A program made the position numbers and the translations under genes. From NCBI GenBank assembly GCA_002427745.1, contig DIYF01000106.1, positions 1 through 64,000 on the forward strand: a stretch of DNA of 64,000 bases, given 5' to 3'. How positions within the stretch are numbered: position 1 is the first letter of the stretch; the number at the start of each line of letters is the position of its first letter. The stretch comes from Roseivirga sp. UBA6061 (GTDB lineage: Bacteria; Bacteroidota; Bacteroidia; Cytophagales; Cyclobacteriaceae). Below, in pieces: positions 1 to 8,578 of the stretch. A model generated the notes under the pieces. The model saw nothing but the letters and a program-made list of their open reading frames with translations. It searched no databases and was not told where the DNA came from.

Positions 1-5
1 AAGCT

Positions 6-39
6 AAAACCTGCTATTTGTCTTATTTAACAGGTTTTT
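6..39. terminator. Possible rho-independent terminator at the window edge
   Basis: AAAACCTG at 6-13 pairs with CAGGTTTT at 31-38, with a loop of about 17 bases and a short T run after it. It would end a plus-strand gene lying before the window, but the A tract on the other side would also allow use on the minus strand. The long loop makes this moderate evidence only. Confidence 0.45.
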
Positions 40-230
40 GGCTCGCAGAAGGCGCGAATCAAGCTCCCTGACCGGAAGTATTCGCTATTGAGGGTGATAT
101 ATTGTTGGTTTGTTTAATGTTTTGATAGTCAATTAGTTATGTTGTTTTGGGTCTTGTCGGCTATGGAGTCGTATATCATCGCCATGGCATAGTTCTTGTC
201 AAATCTTACCAAACTAATCAACAGGATAAA

Positions 231-875
231 ATGAAAAGAAAACCCATTTTGGCAGGCCTGCTTCTGATGCTTTTTCAGGTAGTTCAGGCACAAATAAACT
301 CTGATCAGGTAACTATCAGCCTGGATAATGTAGCGTTTGAAGAAGGAGATTATATGAGCGTTCTCAACTCCGATAATCAAATAATTGCCTACTACCATAG
401 ATTCGAAAATCAAAGCAGTCCGGTTAAGTCCGTCCGCGTATTTGATACGGAGAAAAACCTCAAGTATGTACTCGTTCCGATTATGAGCGATGAAGGCTTT
501 AAAATTCACATCAGAGACTCTAACAAGAGGAGAGGGCTTTTAAATCTGACAGCCAGTATAAAAGGCTTGTCGATTAAATACCTCTCAGAGGTCGACTACT
601 TCGGGAAACCCTACAGCTTCCGTTACTCATCGAAAATTGGAATAGGAAAAATACGTGTTGATGAGACAGTTCAATACAGGGGAGAAGACGTTATTTCAAA
701 CCGCACGAAGGTATCTGCCTTGTCAGGCATTGATGTGCCTCCGTTGACGGTTGACAAAGAGTTTTACGAGGGAAATAAACTGGATGCAGCAAACTGGGTC
801 CTTATCCTTGAGCTGCTCAAAGAGCTGGCATTGGAAAGTTCCAAGTACAATGATTCCGGGAATGTAAGACAATGA
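231..875 (+). CDS. Secreted protein of unknown function
   Basis: The chosen ATG at 231 gives a 214-residue protein beginning with a classic signal peptide (Met-Lys-Arg-Lys, then a Leu-rich core, ending near Val-Gln-Ala-Gln). An in-frame upstream ATG at 147 would put 28 non-hydrophobic residues ahead of this signal, so the later start is preferred. The mature part is mixed alpha/beta in look, with no Cys-rich motif, no membrane segment and no T9SS tail. I do not recognise a family. It stands alone between the window edge and the hybrid regulator at 1147. The signal peptide indicates export to the periplasm or outer membrane. Confidence 0.7.
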   Translation: MKRKPILAGLLLMLFQVVQAQINSDQVTISLDNVAFEEGDYMSVLNSDNQIIAYYHRFENQSSPVKSVRVFDTEKNLKYVLVPIMSDEGFKIHIRDSNKRRGLLNLTASIKGLSIKYLSEVDYFGKPYSFRYSSKIGIGKIRVDETVQYRGEDVISNRTKVSALSGIDVPPLTVDKEFYEGNKLDAANWVLILELLKELALESSKYNDSGNVRQ

Positions 876-927
876 TCTCTTAAGTGTATTTGATTTTACA
901 TTGACCACCTATGCGTTTGCTTATACA

Positions 928-1167
928 TTAAAGCCGTGGCGGTTGTGGCATGCATCGGCTCCTGGAAGATAGAGGTTCAACGACAGGCAGATTACCCTCA
1001 TTGATCAGGTTTAAAAAGGAAAGTCCCACTTTATAGCGGGGCTTTTGAATTCCATATTCGTCCGATAGCAAACGAAGAGAATCAGGTGGACACTGGATAT
1101 AATGGATTTCAATATTATCTTCGGGCGTAAGCCAATTCAACATGGAATGACTGCCCTGGAGCATCAC
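928..1167 (-). other. Doubtful small ORF or coding remnant
   Basis: A 79-codon minus-strand frame fills the gap before the hybrid regulator. Its middle part reads like real protein (balanced charged and hydrophobic residues, no low complexity), but its start overlaps the 5' end of the regulator at 1147 and it has no recognisable domain. It may be a remnant of a displaced gene or chance. I keep it only because nothing else explains 880-1100. Confidence 0.2.
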
Positions 1168-3756
1168 AGGAACCTTTTTGTCAAGTACGTTTCAACAGTG
1201 CTTTGTTCAGCCTTGTTTATGATGCCTAGTATGATCAAGGGGCAATCGCAGGTTTATCAATTGTCCGGTGAAACGGACTCTATCGTACATCTCCTGTCCA
1301 GAGATGATCCTGCTCAGCAGATCAACAAAGTCATTGATAATCTGAAAAACAAGGAATGGGCAGCTGCTCTGAAGAAAACTAAAGCTCAGCTCAAAAAGGC
1401 TCAGGGGAATGAAAAACAGGAAATAGCTTTGAACCTGAGGCTCGGCAGGATGTCTAAATGGGGCTATGGCAACAGTGATGGCTATGAGTATTTTTCCAGG
1501 GCGCTTTTTTTGGCCGAGAAACTTGGTGACTCATGGAGTATTGCTGTCGCTTCCTACGAATTAGGCAATATTATCAGACTGGGATCTGTCAGGGACCGAC
1601 CCTTTGAGGATTACTTTAACCGCGCCATCCCGATCTTCGAATCACTGGAAAGTCCATTGGGTAAATCCTACATGCTTTATGCCAGAATGTTATTGGAAGA
1701 TGATCGCGGAATACGATTAAAATATGCCGAGGAGGCGGTGGCGTTGCTGAAAGCGAATCTAGATAGGTCGGATACTTTGATGATGGAATCTCTGGCCAGG
1801 AGTTTAAACGTAGCCGGACTGTACCAACAGGAAGAGCGGAAGATTGAACGACTTAAGGAAGGGCTCTCTTTTGCAAAAGCCATCGGTAATCATTTGATGA
1901 CAGCGTACCTGCTGAACAATATAGGATTTCAATACAGATCAAAGAAGGCTTATCATGAAGCTATTCCCTATCACCTGGAAGCACTTGATGTTTCAATAAT
2001 CAATGGTATAAACGGTCTGGCAGCCAACTCGTTAAATAACCTCTCTGTCTGTTATAAAGACCTTGGCCGGTTTAAAGAGGCCCTGGACTTTTATCATGCA
2101 TTTTTCTACCTGCAGTCTGACCTTAACAGTGATGTGTATCTCCAGAATCTGGCGGAGATGGAAGTGACCCATGAGGTAGACAGGGTAGAACTGCAAAATG
2201 AACTCTTACAAAGTGAGCAGAAACTGGAAAACCGACAGAAATGGATTTTCGTAGTACTTTCACTCATATTACTTTTAATAGCAGGCTTTGTTTATTGGAG
2301 CAGAAGGCGAGTTGCGAAAACCAATGAAAAGTTAAAGGCCCTCGATAAGGTGAAGACAAGGTTTTTTGCCAATATATCTCATGAATTGCGAACCCCGCTT
2401 ACGCTGATCAATGCTCCTATAGAGTCATTAATTCACAACGATAAAATCAATGACCCTGAAGTACGCCAAACGCTGGAAACTGCTACGCGAAACGGAGAAA
2501 GTTTACTTTCTCTGGTAGAAGAGATATTGGACCTGGCCAAACTGGATGGCGGTAAACTAAAGCTCGTTGAAAACCCGGTAAGGGTCAATGACTTCCTTGA
2601 ATTGCTGTTATCCGACTATCAGGCAGGTTTAGCGAATAAATCAATTCAGCTCGAGTATGTGTTTGGCCCGGACAAGGAACTCGCCATTTTGATGGATGAA
2701 AGACGCTGTACCAAAGTAGTCAACAACCTGCTTTCCAATGCACTGAAATTCACTCCGGAAGGAGGTAGTATCACAGTTGAGGTAACGGATAACAAAGCTG
2801 GAGATCAATTGACGATAAAAGTATCCGATACAGGAACAGGAATTCACCCTGATGACCTGCCACGTATTTTCGACCGTTATTATCAATCTGAACAACCGGG
2901 CACCAAGGCAGAAGGCGGGACGGGGATTGGTCTGGCTCTGGCCAAAGAACTTGCATACCTGCATGGTGGAGACCTTACGGCTGAAAGTAAACCGGGCAAG
3001 GGGAGTACTTTTACCTTCTCAATTCCCATAAAGGAGGTGAGAGCAGAAACTGTCGCTTTATTGTCCTCAATAGACGATCAATCTTTACAGGAAGCATTAA
3101 AAAATACAGTTACCCACTACAGCGAACGGTTTAAAGTAGATAGGCCTGTACTACTCATCACAGAAGATCATCCGGAGATGAGGGACTTTATTGCTAAAAC
3201 GTTGGCTCCTTATTTTGAGATCCGGAAGGCTGAGAATGGAAAAGTAGCATTAGATGTTCTCAAGAGAGAAAGAATCGACATCGTGATCTCTGATGTGATG
3301 ATGCCTGTAATGGATGGTTTTGAACTGTTGGAAGAGATTAAAAAAGACGAGGCCCTTCATCAGGTTTCTCTTATCATGCTCACCGCCCGTGCCGATCATG
3401 AGGACAAGTTATACGCGCTTACGCTTGGCATTGACGATTATCTTACCAAGCCTTTTAATGCTTCAGAGTTCCTGGCCAGAATTAAGAACATTCTTGACAA
3501 CCGTATTAAGATTCTTCGCGGACCGTCTGCCAATGATCAGGCTGACATAAAAGCTTTCATTGAGCAATTTGATCTTGTAGAACGAGAAGTAGAGGTACTT
3601 TCTCTTTTATCAAAGCGTTACTCAAACCCACAAATAGCCGAAGAGCTTTCCATATCGCGGAACACGGTAAAGTTCCACCTCAAAAATATTTTTCTAAAAC
3701 TTGAGATTACTTCACGCACAGAAGCCGTGGACATTGTCAAGCCTTACCTCGGATAA
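1147..3756 (+). CDS. Hybrid two-component regulator: TPR sensor, histidine kinase, receiver, LuxR-type HTH
   Basis: One polypeptide carries a whole signalling chain. Counting from an in-frame ATG at 1102, residues 20-47 look like an export signal, about 90-350 form TPR-like helical repeats (periplasmic sensor), and 380-398 is the membrane segment. A HisKA domain follows with His427 in NISHELRTPL, then a HATPase with N box NNLLSNALKF, G1 DTGTGI and G2 GTGIGLAL. The receiver domain has phosphoacceptor Asp731 (SDVMMPVMDG) and Lys in LTKPF. The C-terminus is a LuxR/GerE helix-turn-helix (about 820-880, SISRNTVKFHLKNIFLKL). Most Bacteroidota hybrids of this shape end in an AraC domain, so the LuxR output is less usual. 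The start is uncertain; the ATG at 1147 leaves a shorter lead before the signal peptide. Target genes are unknown. Confidence 0.9.
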   Translation: MTALEHHRNLFVKYVSTVLCSALFMMPSMIKGQSQVYQLSGETDSIVHLLSRDDPAQQINKVIDNLKNKEWAAALKKTKAQLKKAQGNEKQEIALNLRLGRMSKWGYGNSDGYEYFSRALFLAEKLGDSWSIAVASYELGNIIRLGSVRDRPFEDYFNRAIPIFESLESPLGKSYMLYARMLLEDDRGIRLKYAEEAVALLKANLDRSDTLMMESLARSLNVAGLYQQEERKIERLKEGLSFAKAIGNHLMTAYLLNNIGFQYRSKKAYHEAIPYHLEALDVSIINGINGLAANSLNNLSVCYKDLGRFKEALDFYHAFFYLQSDLNSDVYLQNLAEMEVTHEVDRVELQNELLQSEQKLENRQKWIFVVLSLILLLIAGFVYWSRRRVAKTNEKLKALDKVKTRFFANISHELRTPLTLINAPIESLIHNDKINDPEVRQTLETATRNGESLLSLVEEILDLAKLDGGKLKLVENPVRVNDFLELLLSDYQAGLANKSIQLEYVFGPDKELAILMDERRCTKVVNNLLSNALKFTPEGGSITVEVTDNKAGDQLTIKVSDTGTGIHPDDLPRIFDRYYQSEQPGTKAEGGTGIGLALAKELAYLHGGDLTAESKPGKGSTFTFSIPIKEVRAETVALLSSIDDQSLQEALKNTVTHYSERFKVDRPVLLITEDHPEMRDFIAKTLAPYFEIRKAENGKVALDVLKRERIDIVISDVMMPVMDGFELLEEIKKDEALHQVSLIMLTARADHEDKLYALTLGIDDYLTKPFNASEFLARIKNILDNRIKILRGPSANDQADIKAFIEQFDLVEREVEVLSLLSKRYSNPQIAEELSISRNTVKFHLKNIFLKLEITSRTEAVDIVKPYLG

Positions 3757-4094
3757 TCGCAATCAGCTACTGCGGTGACTTAAGAAAGGAGGCTGACTGA
3801 TTATCTGTTTCCCAGGCTGATCTGGTCTGTGAATAAGTGTCAGGTAATAGCTAATTCTGACTTATAATTGCGGTTTCGCGGAATAACTACCCAAGTGGGT
3901 AGCGGAAAATTTTGATGTGTGGGGCATTTTCGGCCATCTGAGTAAGGTCTCCCGATTTAAAGGAGCCTGCTATTGACCAAAACATCAATTTATGGACTCC
4001 CGGCTTTGCCCACTGCAAACAAAAAAAGCGCTGTTGTAATCCGCCCCAATAGCATTGCAAAACTATACTGTTCTTTGCTTTCCTTCTTCCGGGA
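3757..4094. other. Gap with no convincing gene; decayed sequence
   Basis: About 340 bases between the hybrid regulator and the cadherin-like remnant. Short frames run on both strands (for example minus 3887-4165), but they overlap each other and match nothing I recognise. The region looks like eroded coding sequence. No tRNA, strong hairpin or repeat was seen. Confidence 0.5.
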
Positions 4095-4382
4095 GTGGCA
4101 GAGTTGTCGGCACAAAACCTCAATATTGCATCTGGTACTACTGCTACATTCGATGAGAATGCCACGGGTACAGTCTACACGGCTGAAGCTACCTCTGATC
4201 AGTTCAGCATCTTCTTTAGTCTGGGGAGTAGCAAAGTTGAAAGTCTGGATGATGGTAAGCTGGTTACTATCATCACCCTGACCGAGGAATCATTTGTTTT
4301 CACTTTCGAGTTCGATGGTGGAGGACAGGCCAACCTCGTCAACGGAACTTCAGGCAACTATACCATTAGCGTAAATAAGTAA
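4053..4382 (+). pseudogene. Remnant of a secreted cadherin-like protein, start codon lost
   Basis: The frame contains a typical signal peptide core (KTILFFAFLLPGVAELSAQN, from 4059) followed by about 90 residues. Of these, ENATGTVYTAEATSDQFS resembles the start of the cadherin-like repeats common in large Bacteroidota surface proteins, whose usual pattern continues with a DxDGD segment. No ATG precedes the signal peptide: the in-frame codons upstream are TGC, CAT and then TAG at 4050. The first usable start is GTG at 4095, inside the signal peptide. The simplest reading is a truncated gene whose start was destroyed and whose other repeats are gone. Expression from a nonstandard start cannot be ruled out. 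Confidence 0.5.
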
Positions 4383-4508
4383 TTTCGCTTTACTGGTAGT
4401 CCTGATGTGTGCACTGAGTTTTTCGGAAGATTTCCTGTGACTAATTAAATACCCGGCTGGTTTTTAGCTCATTGCTAAAATTCCAAAACTAATTATCTTG
4501 AATCTGAG

Positions 4509-5018
4509 ATGATTAACAGAAAAACAGCATCTGTACTTTTAGGTATAGTCTCCGTGAGTCTTATTGTCTATTTCTTCATGATTACGGAGTTAAGGGTAGA
4601 ACTCAGCACGTATTTCAAATCTGAATACTATTTGAAATTCTCTCTCCTGATCATTAGTGCCATGCTACTCAACGCGACTTTGCTTCTGTTCAGAGGTGCA
4701 AAGGGGGCAAACCTGGCACTTGCCATTTTTGGATACACGATTGTTGAAGAAATCATATTTGATCTGACAGGGCTTACTTCTGTCAATATGCCGCTGTTCG
4801 CCTATATTGTGCTGTTTGTCTGCGCCTTACCTTGTATTTGGATAGCGCATTCGAATACTTACAATACAGAAAAACTTTCAATAAAAGGATTGGCTATCAG
4901 TTTGGTAATTGGAGCACTGGAAAGTCTCTTACCCATTCTATTACAGAAGAGAACAGATCAGCGATTACAGGTAGTCTTTCACAGTAATTTCCTTATTGAG
5001 GGATTTGCCATCTCTTAA
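4509..5018 (+). CDS. Small integral membrane protein, unknown
   Basis: 169 residues with about five hydrophobic segments (near 8-24, 41-61, 68-84, 95-113 and 127-145) and a polar C-terminus. There is no recognised family signature; the shape is that of a generic inner-membrane protein. The last 54 bases overlap the 3' end of the convergent protease gene (4965-6140). The final residues, encoded by the overlap, may therefore be an extension caused by loss of an original stop. The membrane segments make it likely to be real; the function is unknown. Confidence 0.6.
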   Translation: MINRKTASVLLGIVSVSLIVYFFMITELRVELSTYFKSEYYLKFSLLIISAMLLNATLLLFRGAKGANLALAIFGYTIVEEIIFDLTGLTSVNMPLFAYIVLFVCALPCIWIAHSNTYNTEKLSIKGLAISLVIGALESLLPILLQKRTDQRLQVVFHSNFLIEGFAIS

Positions 5019-6140
5019 GACCACCAGTTTCACCTTCTGATTAATTCTTCTGAGAGTGGCCCTAATGCCCTTCATCTCCATCTTGTTCACATCCAGACCG
5101 TTAATATGTGTGATGACATCACCAATTCTCATATCAACTTCGGAGACTTCAGTATTTTCAAACAAACCGGTTATCAGGAGTCCCTTGTATTCCTTTCTTC
5201 TGTCAGTATATGAGAAACCCGTGAGATTGGAATGGAAGGGCTTTGTGTTGTTGAATGCCTTCAGATAGAGCTTCGAGTTTGTAAAGTCAAAAACTACTTT
5301 GAACCTTTCGAGAATCTCATTCCCGAGTAATCCCCCGATTTCCTCTTTGGCCAGGGCTCCGGAATTATCAGAAGAATAGTCTACGACCGGTAAATCAATT
5401 TTAAAACTACCTATGCGTATGAATCGGGCTCGAAACTGATGTCCTTGTACTTCTCCTCCTATACCCCCTGAAACGTTCCTGTACTTTAATCTTTTCCCCG
5501 CTTTATTGTCCAGGTCATATTTTGTGGCAACCGGAGAGGTAATGTCCAGACTGCCACCATTGCCTAAGTCTATCTGGAATTTTTCCTGAATTACGTCATC
5601 CTCAGTTATGCCTACACTCAAATCCACGTAGATCCGATTATTTCTGGTCTCCATGGGGAGTGCTTCGTAGTCAGAAGGAATACTGAACTCTTCTGGTTTC
5701 ATAAGCTTCAGCATACGCTTTTGATAATCTAATTCGACTATATAGTCTCTGAGAAAGCTCATACCAATAACCCCGTCAACGCCCTCCCCCAAAATAGGCC
5801 TTAACGCTATCAGGGGTGTATATCTGGGGATATAGGGTACACCATTAAATGTGGTCTTGATAGTGTCGAGTATAACCATAATTCTCTGTGGAGTGCTACC
5901 TGCTCCGGGAAGTAATGCCTGCTGACTTCGCTGAACCCTGATGCCGGTTTCAGCAAAATTGGCACTGTCCAGATACAGGCCATCTGCTCCTGAGTCCAGT
6001 ACAAGATTAGCCGCAAAATGCTCATTGACTTTCCCTGACAGAACAATGTGTTTGTCATAGTGAAAAGGCAAGCTTATCTGAGCACTTAAATGAGCATGGA
6101 AGAAGCACAAGCAAAGCAGCAGCATTATGAAATTTCTCAT
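4965..6140 (-). CDS. Secreted retropepsin-like aspartyl protease with PDZ domain
   Basis: 391 residues, beginning with a signal peptide that ends near HAHLSAQ. Two aspartyl-protease half-sites are visible: VLDSGADGLYLD near residue 49, and a second hydrophobic-Asp-x-Gly site (QIDLGNGGSLDI) near residue 193, the two-lobed pattern of this clan. The C-terminal 90 residues form a PDZ domain (GLLITGLFENTEVS, then MRIGDVITHINGLDV), the usual partner domain in Bacteroidota members. It is expected to act on peptides in the periplasm or at the surface. The second site has Leu instead of Thr/Ser after the Asp, so activity is not certain. It is convergent with the small membrane protein and stands alone. 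Confidence 0.85.
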   Translation of the reverse strand: MRNFIMLLLCLCFFHAHLSAQISLPFHYDKHIVLSGKVNEHFAANLVLDSGADGLYLDSANFAETGIRVQRSQQALLPGAGSTPQRIMVILDTIKTTFNGVPYIPRYTPLIALRPILGEGVDGVIGMSFLRDYIVELDYQKRMLKLMKPEEFSIPSDYEALPMETRNNRIYVDLSVGITEDDVIQEKFQIDLGNGGSLDITSPVATKYDLDNKAGKRLKYRNVSGGIGGEVQGHQFRARFIRIGSFKIDLPVVDYSSDNSGALAKEEIGGLLGNEILERFKVVFDFTNSKLYLKAFNNTKPFHSNLTGFSYTDRRKEYKGLLITGLFENTEVSEVDMRIGDVITHINGLDVNKMEMKGIRATLRRINQKVKLVVLRDGKSLNKEITVKDYL

Positions 6141-6683
6141 TACCTATTTATTTAGTTGATAAATCTATTGATTTGTTTTCTGCTTACAAAACAAATAGGC
6201 AAGTATTACCGACTTTGTGGTGTTAGTTAGAAGGTGTAAGAGCGTTAAACTTCCAAAACGAGATAGGTTTTCCTTGACATTTCAGTTTAAAAACAGTGAG
6301 TTGGAAGGGGGGAGGGAATTGTCAGCTAATACGAGGCTCTAAAACAGATTGAATAAGTTGAAGAAGAAAGCTGTATTTGAAACCATACTCAACAGCATGA
6401 CTTTAATACCATTCCTTATGGCCTACACACCTTCCATGTTATCAATGATAACAAGTATGCAATGGGTGCCCAGGAAATGCTCCGAAGAATACTGATGACC
6501 ACCAGGGAGATCGCGGAGCAACTTGTTTACCCGAGCTTCTTAGAGAAGAATCAGACAGATTCTCTTTAATTCATATACTCCTCCAAGTACAAAATAATAG
6601 GTGGTCGTTATGCGCTAACGGTTAAGTTGTGATTAATAATTTTGGCTCAAGAATTGCTGAAAATGACGAAACTACACTGAAAG
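6141..6683. other. 540-base gap holding a small coding remnant
   Basis: No full gene is visible. The frame 6381-6569 on the plus strand encodes about 62 residues that read like real protein (for example YGLHTFHVINDNKYAMGAQEM), opened by a TGA at 6378 and closed by TAA at 6567-6569. Just upstream another plus frame (6361-6400) also looks coding, suggesting a frameshifted gene remnant. Near the end, TAATTTTG at 6638-6645 fits the Bacteroidota -7 box (TAnnTTTG) for the gene at 6684, but no clear -33 box is present. Confidence 0.45.
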
Positions 6684-8153
6684 ATGACCGAAAAGATCGA
6701 AGTAAAACTATGCAGCTACCAAGAATATAAAGCGTTTATCGAAATGCATTCCCTAGACACTTTTCTAGAACCAGAAGAAGATTTTGTAGAAAGTACGCTT
6801 GAATTCATAGAAGAAATGCCAAGCCTTTATATAGAGAAAGACAAGACAATTACCGATCTGGCCAAGCTTGTTTGGAACAATGACGAACTTTTAGATCAGT
6901 CAAAGGATAGGTTGATTTTTGCTACCGCAGATGGTTCACAAGTTGTTAGAGAACTTTATTGTCCTCAGCTGTGGAGGTGGGAGGTGCCTGTTGCCAGGAC
7001 TATGGATGAGCTTTTCTACAAAGACAAATTGGTGTTGTACTTTAATCAACGCCCTTATATAAAGCCTAGCCGAAGTAGAAAATGGAGAATTAATTTCGAT
7101 CGTATGGAACGTTGGGTTAGGACATATGCGGATTGTGTTAAGAATGAACTGCCAGATCCTATGTTGGGTAGCATCACGGGTGTAGTGCTTTCAAGTACTG
7201 AAGGGGCAAATTCCTTCAATAGAGTGTTGAGGAGAGATTTTGGTGCTTTGAAGGAGGCTGTTACTGACAGACTAAGATTAGACTTTCTGGAGAAAGAGAA
7301 TGCTAACTGGGATAAGTCATTCTTAGAATATTGGGAGACTAAGTTTGAAGTACCTGGTCAGTTTGAGGCTGAGAGTTTTGTGGGCCATACCAGCAGCATG
7401 CCATTTAATAAACAGGAACTTCTAAAAGTATTGCCAGGTATTGAAGGTATTACAGGTTCGGCACAGTTGCTGCTTTACTGGGACCTATCGGAGGGTTACA
7501 TTCTGTTAGATATTGACAATGATTTCAAGCGCTTCTTCGATACTGTTATCAGAGCCATTGCTTATACAAAAGGCCGAATCAGAGAAGAGGTTTCGGCATT
7601 GAAAGAGTCGATCGAATCGAGCTTGGAACTTGTAGACCCACCTCAGTATCAAGCAGAGTTTTGGTCAGAGGCCTGGAAATTAGAAGCCCAGGCTTATGTA
7701 AAAGCAAAAAAAGAGCAAGAATTACAGGGTAGAGTGGCACCTGAAAATGTTTATAAGACGGTTAATGAGATTTTCGAGGTAGAAGGAAAGAAACTTGAGA
7801 GCTTTGACTACTTCAAGAAACAGTTTTTGACTTTTTACCCAGACTTCCAGAATGGTCGAGACCATCTTTTACCAGGTGACAATTTTTTTCATACGCAACT
7901 CAGGGGTATGGCAGTTGGTAAGAATATTGAAAACGAGGCCTATCGATCTGTTTTGATGGAACGCCTGACTAAAAGAGATATTGAGGTGTTGAAGTTGATT
8001 GCTCAGCGCAAAACTGTACATGAGATAGTCGATGCACTTATGCTGGTGCGTTTTACCGTAGAAACCCTGCGTAAAAACATGATAAGAAAGTTAGGACTGG
8101 GGGGGCTGAAGGAATTGTACCGTTTTTCAACTTTGGTCGGTTTTGAGGATTGA
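6684..8153 (+). CDS. LuxR-type HTH protein with unrecognised 420-residue N-terminal region
   Basis: 489 residues, cytoplasmic, with no signal peptide and no membrane segment. The C-terminal 60 residues (about 428-487: LTKRDIEVLKLIAQRKTVHE, then FTVETLRKNMIRKLG) match the LuxR/GerE helix-turn-helix. The preceding 420 residues are acidic and helix-rich, with many Trp and aromatic residues. They show no receiver, PAS, TPR, AAA or autoinducer-binding motif that I can see. It is a likely DNA-binding regulator with a new or poorly known sensor or scaffold region. It has its own upstream gap with a -7-like box. Neighbours give no clear target, although it precedes the sigma-controlled locus by 425 bases. 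Confidence 0.75.
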   Translation: MTEKIEVKLCSYQEYKAFIEMHSLDTFLEPEEDFVESTLEFIEEMPSLYIEKDKTITDLAKLVWNNDELLDQSKDRLIFATADGSQVVRELYCPQLWRWEVPVARTMDELFYKDKLVLYFNQRPYIKPSRSRKWRINFDRMERWVRTYADCVKNELPDPMLGSITGVVLSSTEGANSFNRVLRRDFGALKEAVTDRLRLDFLEKENANWDKSFLEYWETKFEVPGQFEAESFVGHTSSMPFNKQELLKVLPGIEGITGSAQLLLYWDLSEGYILLDIDNDFKRFFDTVIRAIAYTKGRIREEVSALKESIESSLELVDPPQYQAEFWSEAWKLEAQAYVKAKKEQELQGRVAPENVYKTVNEIFEVEGKKLESFDYFKKQFLTFYPDFQNGRDHLLPGDNFFHTQLRGMAVGKNIENEAYRSVLMERLTKRDIEVLKLIAQRKTVHEIVDALMLVRFTVETLRKNMIRKLGLGGLKELYRFSTLVGFED

Positions 8154-8265
8154 TACATCAAATACTTGCAAGTTGTTGGAGGCTTTCTAGAGTCTGAAAT
8201 CTGTTATGACTGCCATCGTGATTTTTAACTGAGGTTTGGCTTTCCAAAAGCATGTAACCAGGGCA

Positions 8266-8295
8266 TAAAAAAGCCAGTCACTTTGGTAACTGGCT
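8266..8295 (-). terminator. Minus-strand terminator downstream of the tRNA relic
   Basis: AGCCAGT (8272-8278) pairs with ACTGGCT (8289-8295), and the plus-strand A run at 8267-8272 gives a T tract on the minus strand. The same arrangement, a hairpin with T run just after a minus-strand tRNA, occurs at 34531-34561 beside the intact tRNA-Met. Confidence 0.65.
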
Positions 8296-8309
8296 GATCT
8301 TCAATGTGG

Positions 8310-8385
8310 ACGCCCACCTGTCCCGATAGCTATCGGGACGAAACAGGGACTTTTTGATTGGCGAGAAACCTCGTGACCTAAACGC
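8310..8385 (-). pseudogene. Probable tRNA relic with a palindrome in the T loop
   Basis: Read on the minus strand, the 3' part resembles the tRNA at 34573-34646: an AAAGTCCCTG-like block, a T stem (CCTGT...ACAGG), then GGTGGGC and the acceptor end. The T loop starts TTCG and is then extended by the 16-base palindrome CCCGATAGCTATCGGG (8322-8337), making a loop of about 21 bases. The 5' half keeps an AGAGCG D-stem-like block but I cannot fold a proper anticodon arm or a matching acceptor stem. A minus-strand terminator follows, as for the intact tRNA. The isotype is not determinable. Confidence 0.45.
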
Positions 8386-8467
8386 TCTTAATGGATGACT
8401 CCAATACTGAGTAGGTAAATGTGAATTGACATTATGATATTCTCTTGTTTTAGTTTATAACCATTTC

Positions 8468-8485
8468 GTGGACAATCTGGGTACA
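8468..8485 (+). promoter_or_regulatory. 18-nt motif shared by sigma and anti-sigma upstream regions
   Basis: GTGGACAATCTGGGTACA here matches GTAGACAAACAGGGTACA at 9312-9329 in 15 of 18 positions. One copy is about 94 bases before the sigma-factor ATG and the other 20 bases before the fecR ATG. Two sites this similar in front of two cognate regulatory genes could be a regulator or sigma-binding site. Function is inferred. Confidence 0.4.
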
Positions 8486-8578
8486 ACAGCCTATTGTTAA
8501 TTTTGGGTTAACCTCATCATTGAGCTTTTGTCACAATAATTCTACTTATTTGAAATACCTAAATCGGCAATAACACCT

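Larger units (their letters stand above)
8154..8578. other. 425-base gap: tRNA relic, terminator and a shared 18-nt motif
   Basis: No protein gene seen. It contains a minus-strand terminator (8266-8295), a probable degenerate tRNA (8310-8385), and the motif at 8468-8485 that recurs before fecR. A -7-like CTTATTTG lies at 8545-8552, 27 bases before the sigma factor ATG. Confidence 0.6.
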
